NCBI GenBank assembly: GCA_016744855.1 | Contig: JADGDO010000011.1 | Location: 62,001-126,000, forward strand | Direction of reading: 5' to 3' | Length of the DNA: 64,000 bases | Origin: Candidatus Fermentibacteraceae bacterium | GTDB lineage: Bacteria > Fermentibacterota > Fermentibacteria > Fermentibacterales > JCC-6 | Shown: positions 16,774 through 26,294 of the stretch, one piece after another | How the letters are laid out: each line of letters opens with the position of its first letter | Numbering within the stretch: the first letter of the stretch is position 1 | Notes under the pieces: generated by a model | The model's database searches: none | The model's input: only the letters and a program-made list of their open reading frames with translations | Told to the model about the DNA's origin: nothing | Position numbers and translations under genes: made by a program

Positions 16774-18498
16774 CTAATCCTCTACTGTATCACCCACTAC
16801 ATCGTCCTGAGTGAAAGTATCTCCATCTCCAACCGCACCGGAAAGATTTTCAGAAAGAGAATACATATCGTCCGCAAAGCGATTCATTAAAGCATTTGCC
16901 TCCAGAATTGCCTTGTTTCTTTCTCTTTCTTCTTCCTCGCGTTTGTTTCTTTCATCTGCTACAGAGGCCCATTCTTTCTGCCTCAGACCTTCGAGGTAGC
17001 TTTTACCCGAGCTATCCGGGAAGAGATAGTAAAGAAGCTTCTCGTGAGTGGTTTCAGCAAGCGGTAATTCTGTACCGGCGGCAAGAGGAATTCTCCTGTT
17101 AAACCCTGAAGAATCATATTCTTTCTCTTCTCTAAATCCGCACACTTCTTCTCTGTAGTTCTTATCAATAGGGAAAGGTGTTTTGCCGTAGAAACCAGCA
17201 ATAAGATTAAAATACTGTACAGGGTTAACTGACTTACCCATTGCGGTGAAGTAGGCTTTAACCCCAACAATTTGTGACGTAGGGGTAACCAGGGGACACC
17301 ATCCAGCTTTCTTCCTTATCTCTTGAACAGCCTCAAGAGCCTTACCCAGGTATTCTGATTTATTGTCTCTGGCCAGCTGATTAACAAAATTGCTGTACAT
17401 TCCTCCGGGAATCTGAGCGCTCAGCACTTCCAGATTAGGTTTCGGGAACCCGCAGGCCTGCTCCATTTTGTGGGTAATTTCAAGCGCTTTGTCAATATTG
17501 CCCTTTGCCAGATTGTGTAAAATATCCTTAACCATTGGAAGAAGAGTCTCTCTTCCGGGCCAGACGGACTTGTGGATACTCAAATCGAATTCCTGCTCGA
17601 CTTCGGCTATCACAGCATACATCTCGTCATGAATGGGCTTCAGTACTTTGTCTGAAAGATCCAGGCCAGTATCGATACCAAGAACCTCTGCAAACAGTGA
17701 AAGTATTTCAATAGAAGGATGAGAGGAACCGCCGGCAAGAGGGAGGAAAGCAGTATCTATTTTATCTATACCTGCGAGCAATGCAATAACTGCAGAAATA
17801 TGACCATATCCGGGAGTGCAATGGGTGTGAGAAACCACTGGAACCGTCAGTGCTTCTTTCAAAGCTCTGTAGTATTCCCATGCCTCTGCCGGGGTTTTCA
17901 GACCAGCCATGTCTTTGTCACTAACCATGTGAGCACCCATTTTTTCCAGCTCAACGCACTTCTTCACAAAGTGATCAACACCGTAGGGTGATCCGGTGGT
18001 GTAGCATACGGCAGCGTCAAAAGTGCCGCCTGCTTCATTAACTCCTTCAAGAGCTGCTTTGAAATTAGGCGTATAGTTCAGAGCATCGAATATTCTCATC
18101 ACCGAGGCTCCAGCCTTGACAGCTTCCCGGTTGAAATCCTTCACAATATCATTTGGATAAGGATCGTAACCGAACAGATTCTGCCCTCTGGAAAGGGCAC
18201 GCAAACCCGCATTATACGGTTTTGCCATTTCACTCATTTTCTGAAGACGGGTGAAAGGATTCTCTCCAAGGTATCTCATAGCACTGTCAAGAGTCGCTCC
18301 ACCCCATACCTCAAGAAGCTTCACTCCGGTCTCAAGGATATGTGGAAGAATTCTCAATACCTGCTCTGTAGACATCCTTGTAGCAAGAAGAGACTGTTGC
18401 CCATCTCTGAGACTCAAGTCAACAAATTCTACTGAGTCTCTGGGTACAGCTTCCATTCTTGGAGCAGGTTTCCTGTGGAAAAATTTCTTTATTGACAT
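16774..18498 (-). CDS. carboxyltransferase subunit (transcarboxylase 5S / pyruvate carboxylase B type)
   Basis: This 574-residue protein has the TIM-barrel carboxyltransferase domain shared by transcarboxylase 5S, oxaloacetate decarboxylase alpha and pyruvate carboxylase B: FVDLSLRDGQQSLLATRM at the N-terminus, the metal-binding HTHCTPGYGH and the carbamylated-lysine region VSDKDMAGL. It transfers CO2 between biotin and pyruvate/oxaloacetate. The conserved carboxylase domain follows, but there is no biotinyl AMKM domain; the chain instead ends in an acidic tail. A separate biotin carrier is therefore required and none is in the window. Together with methylmalonyl-CoA mutase at 276, a transcarboxylase role in propionate metabolism is attractive. 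An ATG at 18498 preceded by GGAAAGAG is preferred over the adjacent GTG. Confidence 0.85.
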   Translation of the reverse strand: MSIKKFFHRKPAPRMEAVPRDSVEFVDLSLRDGQQSLLATRMSTEQVLRILPHILETGVKLLEVWGGATLDSAMRYLGENPFTRLQKMSEMAKPYNAGLRALSRGQNLFGYDPYPNDIVKDFNREAVKAGASVMRIFDALNYTPNFKAALEGVNEAGGTFDAAVCYTTGSPYGVDHFVKKCVELEKMGAHMVSDKDMAGLKTPAEAWEYYRALKEALTVPVVSHTHCTPGYGHISAVIALLAGIDKIDTAFLPLAGGSSHPSIEILSLFAEVLGIDTGLDLSDKVLKPIHDEMYAVIAEVEQEFDLSIHKSVWPGRETLLPMVKDILHNLAKGNIDKALEITHKMEQACGFPKPNLEVLSAQIPGGMYSNFVNQLARDNKSEYLGKALEAVQEIRKKAGWCPLVTPTSQIVGVKAYFTAMGKSVNPVQYFNLIAGFYGKTPFPIDKNYREEVCGFREEKEYDSSGFNRRIPLAAGTELPLAETTHEKLLYYLFPDSSGKSYLEGLRQKEWASVADERNKREEEERERNKAILEANALMNRFADDMYSLSENLSGAVGDGDTFTQDDVVGDTVED

Positions 18499-18673
18499 CA
18501 CTTCTCTTTCCTCGTTATCAGTGAGGGGTTACTCCAGTTCCTGTAGGCGATTATATTGAAAGTTAGGGGCAGAGTGCCAGATCGACAATTAACAGATACA
18601 CCGTTTCTTAAAACTAATCGGTGTGCTTGCAATTAAATCAACTTAGGGTTATTTACAGCAAAGGGATTTCTTG

Positions 18674-19483
18674 ATGATGAAGAACAGAGTAAAAACTCAC
18701 CTGACTCAAGCCAGGCAGTACGTAGCCGGGGGCAATAGAGAACAGGCCTTACTCTCAATAAAGAAAGCTCTAGCTGTAGATCCAGGAGAAATACTTATTA
18801 CCGAAGTCTTGATCTCAATGGAAAGAGCTGACAGCGTCCGTGAGCAACAAGTAAATAGCAACGAAATAGACATACCAGTTCTATATCCGACTACTGAAAG
18901 GAACATAACTGCAGATATGGATTCAAAGCTCGAAAAAATCTTCAAACTCTCTGATGAAGCCCTTACTTCTGGAAATGATGCCAAGGCTCTGGCCTATCTA
19001 AAAAAGGCAGTACAACTTTTTCCAGATGAACAGCAGGCAATAGATAAACTGCAGGATCTGAAGAACAGATTCAATGCAGAAAATCTTGTCAAAATCGGAG
19101 TAAAAAAACTTTCTGCCGGGGAGATACAAAAAGCAATAGCCGCTTCGAGAAAAGCATTTACACTTGCTCCAGGAGTAAAAGGGCTTAATGAACTTCTCTC
19201 TAGTATTGAAGCAGCAAAGAAAATCAAATCAGAGCCGGAAGAGGAACCAGAGGTCGAGATTGAAGAAACTGTTGTTCAGGAAAAGTCCGAAGACAACAGT
19301 ACAGAACAGAGCCCCGGTGGGGAAGCTCTGCTCTGGGCAGACAGAATAAGAACAGCCGTAAAAGATGACAACTTCGAAGAGGCCGGCAAAATGGTCGCAG
19401 AAGCAGTTAGAAGACACCCTGACGACTCTCTTCTGGATTCTTTCTACTCAAAACTGAAAAGACTCGGTTTTGTAAAAAGCTAG
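18674..19483 (+). CDS. TPR-repeat protein
   Basis: This is a 269-residue cytoplasmic protein made mostly of tetratricopeptide-like helical pairs: ARQYVAGGNREQALLSIKKAL near residue 12, a second pair near 95 (SGNDAKALAYLKKAVQLFPD), a third near 140 and a C-terminal pair (AVKDDNFEEAGKMVAEAVRRHPDD). A glutamate-rich linker separates the last pair. There is no signal peptide or enzymatic domain. AAGGG lies 8 bases before the ATG at 18674; TTG (18671) and a second ATG (18677) are alternatives. It stands alone between divergent and convergent neighbours; its role is unknown, presumably scaffolding. Confidence 0.8.
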   Translation: MMKNRVKTHLTQARQYVAGGNREQALLSIKKALAVDPGEILITEVLISMERADSVREQQVNSNEIDIPVLYPTTERNITADMDSKLEKIFKLSDEALTSGNDAKALAYLKKAVQLFPDEQQAIDKLQDLKNRFNAENLVKIGVKKLSAGEIQKAIAASRKAFTLAPGVKGLNELLSSIEAAKKIKSEPEEEPEVEIEETVVQEKSEDNSTEQSPGGEALLWADRIRTAVKDDNFEEAGKMVAEAVRRHPDDSLLDSFYSKLKRLGFVKS

Positions 19484-19501
19484 TTAAAGCCTAGACCGGG
19501 A

Positions 19502-19681
19502 TCAGCCTGCAAAGAATCCTGGAACGGAAGTAAGCAGAATCCCTAAGGTGAGCGAAACAATGCCGATCAGAAAGAGCAGGGCTGCACCCAGTTTGTGACC
19601 CCTGCTTTTGCCATTCTGGATAAATCCAAAGACAGCCAGAATGAGACCAATCACAACCAGAATCAGGTATGAGTAATTCAA
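19502..19681 (-). CDS. small two-helix membrane protein, 59 residues
   Basis: A short frame directly downstream of dnaJ (15-base gap) encodes a 59-residue protein with two hydrophobic segments, YLILVVIGLILAVFGFI and LGAALLFLIGIVSLTLGILL, joined by a basic loop (QNGKSRGHK). It starts at TTG with GGAGA seven bases upstream. The clean alternation of membrane helix, basic turn and membrane helix makes a random frame unlikely. I do not recognise a family. The same stretch also contains a longer overlapping frame, 19491-19727, whose peptide is Cys/Trp-rich and unconvincing. Confidence 0.6.
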   Translation of the reverse strand: MNYSYLILVVIGLILAVFGFIQNGKSRGHKLGAALLFLIGIVSLTLGILLTSVPGFFAG

Positions 19682-19696
19682 GATTTCTCCAATCGG

Positions 19697-20704
19697 TTAG
19701 GAACCGGTTTCCTTGATTTTTGTCCATAATGAACGTTGGTCATCGCTCAGCTCTACCGGCAGTTTAACAACAACCGTTACAAACTGATCGCCGGTTACAC
19801 CATTGTGAACAACACCTTTTCCCCGCATGCGAAGAACTGTTCCGGGTTGTGTTCCCGGTTTAATTTTCAGTTTAACTTTACCATCAAGAGTTCTAACCAT
19901 CAGAGCAGAACCCAGAACTGCCTGTGCAGCTGTGACTGTTACACTGCAGAGGAGATCTCTTCCCTGCCTTGTGAAAAACCTGTCACTCTTTACCCTTAAG
20001 CGTACCAAAACGGTATTACCGCCAACAGAGGTTCGGAGAGCGGAACCATCGACTGCGCCTGGAGGTATTCTTAAAGAAACCTTTTCGCTGCTCTGTGTCT
20101 CGCCAGAGCCTCCACAGCTGGAGCATTTTTTCCTAAGAGTGTATCCTCTTCCTCCACAATTGACACAAGGATGCATAGTTGAAAAGAAACCCTGTCCACT
20201 GGAGATTCTTCCAGCTCCACCGCAACTTGAACATGTCTCTCTTCCCGATCCTCCAGCTCCATTGCACTCGGAACACTGTACAGGAAGGCGCAGAACACGT
20301 TGAACTGTTCCCCCTCTGGCAGCTGTCGCAAAGGGGATTTCTATCTCAACCTGCGAAGTAGCACGTTGGGCAGATCTCCCTCCACCAAAAGGATTCCCTC
20401 CTCCTGCACCACCACCGAACATTGATCTCAGTACATCACTCAGATCACCGAACCCCTCGCCACCGCCTCCACCGGCAAAAGGATCGTGTCCCCCCTGACG
20501 CATCAGATCATACTGTTCGCGCTTCTCAGGATTGCCAAGAATATCATAGGCATCTGAAATTCTCTTGAATCTCTCCTCTGATGCAGGATCATCAGGATTA
20601 GCATCAGGATGATTCTTCTTTGCAAGTTTCCTGTAGGATTTCCGCAGCTCATCGGGAGTCGATTTTTCACTTACTCCCAGAATTTCATAAAGATCTTTCG
20701 TCAA
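19697..20704 (-). CDS. dnaJ: DnaJ co-chaperone
   Basis: This 335-residue Hsp40 has the J domain with HPD (KKNHPDAN, residues 31-33), a Gly/Phe-rich linker (about 76-110) and four CxxCxGxG zinc repeats (CSECNGAG, CSSCGGAG, CVNCGGRG, CSSCGGSG), followed by the client-binding domain. It delivers unfolded clients to DnaK and stimulates its ATPase. It is slightly shorter than the usual ~375 residues because the linker and C-terminus are compact. Its ATG overlaps the grpE stop by 4 bases. Confidence 0.95.
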   Translation of the reverse strand: MTKDLYEILGVSEKSTPDELRKSYRKLAKKNHPDANPDDPASEERFKRISDAYDILGNPEKREQYDLMRQGGHDPFAGGGGGEGFGDLSDVLRSMFGGGAGGGNPFGGGRSAQRATSQVEIEIPFATAARGGTVQRVLRLPVQCSECNGAGGSGRETCSSCGGAGRISSGQGFFSTMHPCVNCGGRGYTLRKKCSSCGGSGETQSSEKVSLRIPPGAVDGSALRTSVGGNTVLVRLRVKSDRFFTRQGRDLLCSVTVTAAQAVLGSALMVRTLDGKVKLKIKPGTQPGTVLRMRGKGVVHNGVTGDQFVTVVVKLPVELSDDQRSLWTKIKETGS

Positions 20705-21309
20705 CAGGCATCAACCCCATTCCCGAGAGAAACCTTGCCAACTTTGACACGAACCGGTCGGAGGAGATCCTGTCCAAAAGTATAACCCTTCTGGAAAACC
20801 TCAAGAACAACATCAACATCTCCACCTTCGATGCTCTCTGCAACCATGGCCTCATGTATATTGGGATCAAAGGGATCGCCGGGTTCGGTGGGAACAACCT
20901 CAAGCCCTTCTTTTTTCAAAACACTCTGAAGCTGTTCTGAAGTCTGCATTATTCCGTCTACAACCTCTTTGTCAGAATGATCTCCCTGACATGTGGCTCT
21001 TGCCCGGTCAAAGTTATCAACCACGGTAAGAAGTTCTTCAATAAGCTTCTTTCTTCCCTGTTCAATCAATCTGTTGAAATCTCTGGCCTGTCGCTTCCGG
21101 TAATTGTCAAATTCTGCAGCAAGTCTCTGGTATCTGTCCAGAATTTCATCGCGCTCTTTCTCCAGAACCTCGACCTGATCGATGGGAACTTCTTCTTCCT
21201 CACCAGGTTCAACAGCACTACTGCTTTCTTCTTCTATCTCGACGGGGCGGGGCTCTGTGCCCCGCCTTCCACGATTTTCTTTTCCCTTTTTTCTTCTTGG
21301 ATCACTCAT
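20701..21309 (-). CDS. grpE: GrpE nucleotide exchange factor
   Basis: This 202-residue protein has a charged N-terminal region, a long coiled coil (RDEILDRYQRLAAEFDNYRKRQ) and the C-terminal beta domain ending VEVFQKGYTFGQDLLRPVRVKV, the usual GrpE signature. It releases ADP from DnaK. The start codon overlaps the dnaK stop by one base (TGATG) and its end overlaps dnaJ by 4 bases, giving tight translational coupling. Confidence 0.95.
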   Translation of the reverse strand: MSDPRRKKGKENRGRRGTEPRPVEIEEESSSAVEPGEEEEVPIDQVEVLEKERDEILDRYQRLAAEFDNYRKRQARDFNRLIEQGRKKLIEELLTVVDNFDRARATCQGDHSDKEVVDGIMQTSEQLQSVLKKEGLEVVPTEPGDPFDPNIHEAMVAESIEGGDVDVVLEVFQKGYTFGQDLLRPVRVKVGKVSLGNGVDAC

Positions 21310-23207
21310 CAGTCATCCACCACTTCAAAATCTGCATCTACTGCATCATCACCGGCTGAAGGCTCTTCTTCCTGCTGGGCGGAATCGTCCTGCTGAGCCT
21401 GTTCAGCATTCTGAGTGTGAAACCTGGTGCCAACATCCTGCCATACTTTTTCAAGTTCTTCAACCTGAGCTGCAATGGCCGAGTCATCATCACCTTCGAG
21501 GGCTTTTCTGGTTTCAGAAACAGCTTCTTCAAGCTTAGCCTTATCGGCTGAATCAAGCTTCTCACCCATCTCTTCAATCTGCTTCTCTACCTGATAAGCA
21601 AGGTTTTCACCCTTGTTTCGCATATCGACAGCCTCGCGGCGTTGTTCATCCTCAGAAGCATGTGCTTCTGCGTCTTTAACCATCTGATCAATATCATTCT
21701 CTGAAAGACCGCTTGAAGCTTCTATCCTGATCTTCTGTTCTTTGCCTGTGGACTTATCCTTAGCAGAGACGTGTACAATACCGTTTGCATCGATATCAAA
21801 CTCTACCTCAATCTGAGGAAGACCACGAGGGGCAGGTGGGATTCCCTCGAGAGTGAAACGACCAAGTGTACGGTTGTCACCTGCCATTTTCCTCTCACCC
21901 TGAAGAACATGAATCTCCACGCTGGTCTGATTGTCTGCTGCTGTGCTGAAGACCTGACTCTTCTTCGTAGGAATTGTTGAGTTCCTGTCGATGATGGAGG
22001 TAAAAACAGCTCCAAGAGTCTCAATACCAAGAGTAAGTGGTGTTACATCGAGAAGAAGAACATCTTTGATGTCTCCGCTGAGAACACCAGCCTGAATTGC
22101 TGCACCAACGGCAACAACTTCATCAGGGTTTACTCCCTTGTGGGGCTCGCGCTTGAATATCTCAGTAACCTTCTGCTGAACGAGTGGCATTCTGGTCATT
22201 CCACCAACAAGAATTACTTCACTGATCTCAGAAGCTGCAACTCTGGCATCTTTAAGTGCTTGAAGGCAAGGTGCAACTGTTTTCTCAACAAGAGGGGCGG
22301 AAAGCTGTTCGTACTTTGCCCTGCTCAGAGTAAGACTGAGGTGCTTAGGACCTGTAGCGTCAGCAGTAACGAAGGGAAGACTTATATCAGTGCTTTTTGT
22401 AGTAGAAAGCTCGCACTTGGCCTTTTCTGCAGCTTCCTTAAGCCTCTGAATTGCCATCTGATCCGCCGAAAGATCTATTCCCTGGTCTTTCTTAAATTCG
22501 CTAACCATCCAGTCGATGATAACCTGATCAAAGTCATCTCCACCAAGATGTGTATTACCATTGGTAGATTTTACTTCAAATACACCATCACCTATCTCAA
22601 GAATAGAAACATCAAAGGTTCCTCCACCAAGATCATAAACAGCAATTGTAGAATTGCCCTTCTGCTTGTCCATTCCGTAGGCAAGTGCAGCTGCAGTAGG
22701 TTCGTTAACGATTCGCAGCACTTCAAGACCGGCGATTCTTCCAGCGTCTTTAGTTGCCTGCCTCTGACTGTCATTGAAGTAAGCAGGAACGGTTATTACC
22801 GCCTGTGTCACTTTTTCACCAAGATAATCCTCGGCAGTCTGCTTCATCTTCTGAAGAATCATGGCACTGATTTCTGCAGGTGAGTACTTCTTCCCAAAGA
22901 CCTCAACCCAGGCATCATTGCTTTTACCTTCTACAATTTTGAAGGGGACTCTTTTCACTTCTTTTTTGGCTTCACCGAAGTGCATGCCCATAAAACGCTT
23001 TATTGAAAATATGGTGTTACCCGGGTTGGCAACTGCCTGCCTACGGGCAACCACTCCTATATGTCTCTCACCATTCTCGTTAAAAGCAACAACGGATGGT
23101 GTTGTTCTAGTTCCCTCTGCATTGGGAATAACAACAGGTTCACCACCCTCCATGACAGCAACGCACGAGTTGGTTGTACCCAAATCGATTCCTATCACTT
23201 TACTCAT
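21309..23207 (-). CDS. dnaK: DnaK (Hsp70) chaperone
   Basis: This 632-residue Hsp70 is full length. It has [18 protein letters not shown] at the N-terminus, the phosphate loop [18 protein letters not shown], the adenosine motif [13 protein letters not shown] and the linker [18 protein letters not shown], followed by the substrate-binding domain and an acidic tail ending FEVVDD. AAGGAGGT precedes the ATG. The gene order dnaK-grpE-dnaJ, with no hrcA alongside, differs from the common hrcA-grpE-dnaK-dnaJ arrangement. No CIRCE element lies upstream; instead there is a short inverted repeat at 23274-23289. Confidence 0.97.
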   Translation of the reverse strand: MSKVIGIDLGTTNSCVAVMEGGEPVVIPNAEGTRTTPSVVAFNENGERHIGVVARRQAVANPGNTIFSIKRFMGMHFGEAKKEVKRVPFKIVEGKSNDAWVEVFGKKYSPAEISAMILQKMKQTAEDYLGEKVTQAVITVPAYFNDSQRQATKDAGRIAGLEVLRIVNEPTAAALAYGMDKQKGNSTIAVYDLGGGTFDVSILEIGDGVFEVKSTNGNTHLGGDDFDQVIIDWMVSEFKKDQGIDLSADQMAIQRLKEAAEKAKCELSTTKSTDISLPFVTADATGPKHLSLTLSRAKYEQLSAPLVEKTVAPCLQALKDARVAASEISEVILVGGMTRMPLVQQKVTEIFKREPHKGVNPDEVVAVGAAIQAGVLSGDIKDVLLLDVTPLTLGIETLGAVFTSIIDRNSTIPTKKSQVFSTAADNQTSVEIHVLQGERKMAGDNRTLGRFTLEGIPPAPRGLPQIEVEFDIDANGIVHVSAKDKSTGKEQKIRIEASSGLSENDIDQMVKDAEAHASEDEQRREAVDMRNKGENLAYQVEKQIEEMGEKLDSADKAKLEEAVSETRKALEGDDDSAIAAQVEELEKVWQDVGTRFHTQNAEQAQQDDSAQQEEEPSAGDDAVDADFEVVDD

Positions 23208-23273
23208 TTTCCGTACCTCCTTTAGTGTATTTTATATCTATATTCATTCAATTAACTTATTTATTCCTGCTAT

Positions 23274-23289
23274 ACAGCAACTTTGCTGT
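23274..23289. promoter_or_regulatory. inverted repeat upstream of dnaK
   Basis: A perfect 7-base palindromic pair (ACAGCAA, CT, TTGCTGT) sits 67 bases upstream of the dnaK start in the 258-base gap shared with divergent uvrA. It does not match CIRCE. It could be an operator or an RNA hairpin in the dnaK leader; I could not place a convincing promoter. Confidence 0.45.
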
Positions 23290-23465
23290 CTAATCCTACT
23301 AAAGCAATTGTCATGCCATTTCTTTGTTGCTCTGTTTCTTGTTCTACCGCAGCCAATTACCGACAACAGCCTCTGTGTGCGGTTTCTTCGTCATCTCAGC
23401 ATGGTGCAAATGTGACACATGCAAAGTTGGAGTTATATTAGGTGTCACGCAAAACAGGAGAGTGT

Positions 23466-26294
23466 ATGTCCAGCGATAAAATCACTGTAAAAGGAGCCCG
23501 GGAGCACAATCTAAAAGGAGTTTCGGTTGAGTTACCGAAAGACTCTCTGGTTGTCTGTACCGGCGTTTCAGGTTCCGGTAAAAGCTCATTCGCCTTTGAT
23601 ACGTTGTATGCAGAAGGTCAACGAAGATACATAGAATCACTCTCCTCCTATGCCCGACAATTCCTGGGGCAGATGGATAAACCAGACTTTGATTCAATTG
23701 ATGGACTTTCTCCTGCAATATCAATTGAGCAGAAAACTGTGAGTCACAATCCCCGCTCTACTGTGGGCACGGTAACAGAAATAGCGGACTACCTCAGAGT
23801 TCTCTATGCAAGAGCCGGTGTACCCCATTGCCCTACTTGTAAAAGAGAAGTTACAACACAAACATCCCAGCAGATGTCCGACTCCATAATGGACATGGCT
23901 GAGAACACAAAAATATTGATAACCGCCCCGGTTCTGACAAATCGTAAAGGCGCACACGAAGAGTTGCTTTCCGACATCAGAGAGAAGGGTTTTGTAAGAA
24001 TTCTCCTGAACGGCGAGCTAACTGACCTTGATCAGATTTCTGAGCTCAACAAAAACAAACGAAATTCTATTTCTGTTGTTGTTGACAGAATCATTGTAAA
24101 GCAGGGCATAGAAACCAGACTCAATGACTCGGTTGAAACTGCTACAAAAATCGGGAATGGTGTTATCGCCATAATTGATGCAGAAACAGGCAGCAAAACA
24201 ATGATGAGTGAACACAACGCCTGTCTTCATTGCGGAATAAGCTTGCCTGACCTTTCTCCACAGCTCTTCAGTTTCAACAACCCTTTGGGCATGTGTCCCA
24301 GATGCTCGGGGCTTGGATACATTCTGAAGGTTGATCCCGACCTCATTGTTCCTAAACCTTCCTTATCGTTACAGTCGGGTGCTGTCGTTCCCTGGGGAAT
24401 CCCGCAGGGTTGGGTTGCTGCATCACTAAGAACTATGTGCAAGGAAATGAACTTCAGTCTTCACGTGCCGTGGAACAGACTCCCCGAAGAGATACAAAAC
24501 ATGATTCTTCACGGATCCGGCAAAAAGGAATTTGACGTCAGCTGGAAAACGACTCATTCCTCAGGAAGCTGGAGCGGTCCTTTCGAAGGCGTGGTACACC
24601 GGATAGAAAGGCTTTATCATCAGACCGGTAGTGATGATATGCGCAAGTATTACGAGAAATTCTTCCGCAAATACACCTGTGATGATTGCGGTGGTTCAAG
24701 AATCAGATCTGAAGCCCGTGCGGTTCTTATTGGCGGCAAGGGTATTCATGAGATATCTAACAACACCGTTGGCGACACTCTGGAATTCCTTAAAACGATT
24801 GAACTTACAAACTACCAGAGGGCAATAGCAGATGGGCTTTTAAAAGAAATTTTAGCCCGGCTGACCTTTCTAACAGATGTTGGTCTGCACTACCTCACAC
24901 TGAACAGATCAGCACCATCCCTTTCCGGTGGTGAAGCACAGAGAATCAGACTTGCAAGCCAGATAGGAAGTGGTCTTACCGGTGTACTGTATGTTCTTGA
25001 TGAACCGACAGTCGGTCTACACCCTAGGGACAATGCAAGATTGGTCAAAACTCTTGAACACCTTAGAGATATCGGTAACACGGTTGTGGTTGTAGAGCAC
25101 GATACCGACACTCTGCTTAAAGCCGATCACATTATAGACTTCGGTCCTGGAGCCGGCTCACACGGAGGTGAGGTTATCACTCAGGGTACACCTGAGGAAA
25201 TCATGGCGCACCCGGACTCAATCACAGGAGCTTACTTATCGGGACGCAAATCTATCGTTCGCCTTGGAGAACCTAGAACAAAGAAAACTCCTATTCTCTC
25301 CCTCAATGGTGCTTCTCTTCACAATCTCAAGTCTGTTGATTTGCACATACCGCTTGGCAGGCTTGTCTCAGTTACAGGGGTCTCCGGTTCAGGTAAGAGT
25401 TCTCTTGTGGGACAAACTCTTTACCCGGCAATCTCCAGGCTTATCGGTGGAGCTTCCAGTATGAAGCCCGGTCCGTACAAGTCAATTGATGGTATTAGAC
25501 ACATCGACAAAATAATAAACATCACACAGGACCCTATCGGCCGCACTCCCAGATCAAACCCCGCCACTTATACAAAAGTCTTTGACAACATGAGGAACCT
25601 TTTCGCAGAGATGCCGGAATCCAGGATCAGAGGTTACAAACCCGGTCGATTCAGCTTCAATGTAAAAGGTGGTAGATGTGAAGACTGTAAGGGAGCAGGA
25701 GTGAAGCGCATTGAAATGCATTTCCTCCCGGATGTTTTCATCGAATGTGAAACATGTCAGGGACTCAGATTCAACAAAGAAACACTTAAGATAAAATTCA
25801 GAGAACACAACATCTCCGATATTCTTAACATGACCATTGAAAGTGCAATGGTACTTTTCGAAAGAATTCCTACTGTCTACTCGACTTTGAAAGTCATGAA
25901 CGAAGTTGGGCTTGGCTACATTCAGCTTGGACAGCGCGCACCAACGCTTTCCGGTGGAGAAGCGCAAAGAGTAAAACTTGCAAAAGAACTCAGTCGTCCT
26001 TCAACAAGTCATACCATGTACATCCTTGACGAGCCGACAACAGGTCTTCACCCACATGACGTCAGTAAGCTTCTCAATGTTCTGGACAGGCTTGTTTCAG
26101 CTGGAAACACCGTTGTTGTAATTGAACATAATTCAGATGTAATAGCAAATTCCGACTGGGTAGTAGATTTGGGACCTGATGGAGGAGATTGTGGTGGTGA
26201 AATTCTAGTGACTGGTACGCCGAGAGATATCGCTAATTCCGAGAACTCCTATACGGGAGAGCACCTTCGGTTTCAGGGGCGTTTTGTAGATTAA
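23466..26294 (+). CDS. uvrA: excinuclease ABC subunit A
   Basis: This 942-residue DNA-damage recognition ATPase of nucleotide excision repair has two ABC modules. The N-terminal Walker A is GVSGSGKSSFAFDT, the C-terminal one GVSGSGKSSLVGQT, and there are two signature motifs (LSGGEAQRIRLA, LSGGEAQRVKLA) and Walker B segments (YVLDEPTVGLHP, YILDEPTTGLHP). Three Cys-rich zinc modules are visible, including CLHCGISLP...CPRCSGLGY and CEDCKGAGV...CETCQG. I chose the ATG at 23466 preceded by AGGAGAG; a GTG at 23442 is possible. The stop overlaps the convergent rmlD-like stop by 4 bases. Confidence 0.97.
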   Translation: MSSDKITVKGAREHNLKGVSVELPKDSLVVCTGVSGSGKSSFAFDTLYAEGQRRYIESLSSYARQFLGQMDKPDFDSIDGLSPAISIEQKTVSHNPRSTVGTVTEIADYLRVLYARAGVPHCPTCKREVTTQTSQQMSDSIMDMAENTKILITAPVLTNRKGAHEELLSDIREKGFVRILLNGELTDLDQISELNKNKRNSISVVVDRIIVKQGIETRLNDSVETATKIGNGVIAIIDAETGSKTMMSEHNACLHCGISLPDLSPQLFSFNNPLGMCPRCSGLGYILKVDPDLIVPKPSLSLQSGAVVPWGIPQGWVAASLRTMCKEMNFSLHVPWNRLPEEIQNMILHGSGKKEFDVSWKTTHSSGSWSGPFEGVVHRIERLYHQTGSDDMRKYYEKFFRKYTCDDCGGSRIRSEARAVLIGGKGIHEISNNTVGDTLEFLKTIELTNYQRAIADGLLKEILARLTFLTDVGLHYLTLNRSAPSLSGGEAQRIRLASQIGSGLTGVLYVLDEPTVGLHPRDNARLVKTLEHLRDIGNTVVVVEHDTDTLLKADHIIDFGPGAGSHGGEVITQGTPEEIMAHPDSITGAYLSGRKSIVRLGEPRTKKTPILSLNGASLHNLKSVDLHIPLGRLVSVTGVSGSGKSSLVGQTLYPAISRLIGGASSMKPGPYKSIDGIRHIDKIINITQDPIGRTPRSNPATYTKVFDNMRNLFAEMPESRIRGYKPGRFSFNVKGGRCEDCKGAGVKRIEMHFLPDVFIECETCQGLRFNKETLKIKFREHNISDILNMTIESAMVLFERIPTVYSTLKVMNEVGLGYIQLGQRAPTLSGGEAQRVKLAKELSRPSTSHTMYILDEPTTGLHPHDVSKLLNVLDRLVSAGNTVVVIEHNSDVIANSDWVVDLGPDGGDCGGEILVTGTPRDIANSENSYTGEHLRFQGRFVD

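Noticed and set aside
19491-19727. 78-residue frame overlapping the small membrane protein
   Set aside because: Its peptide is Cys/Trp-rich with no regular hydrophobic pattern, and the alternative frame gives a clean two-helix protein.
23208-23465. CIRCE element expected upstream of dnaK
   Set aside because: No TTAGCACTC/GAGTGCTAA palindrome is present in either orientation; only a short unrelated inverted repeat.
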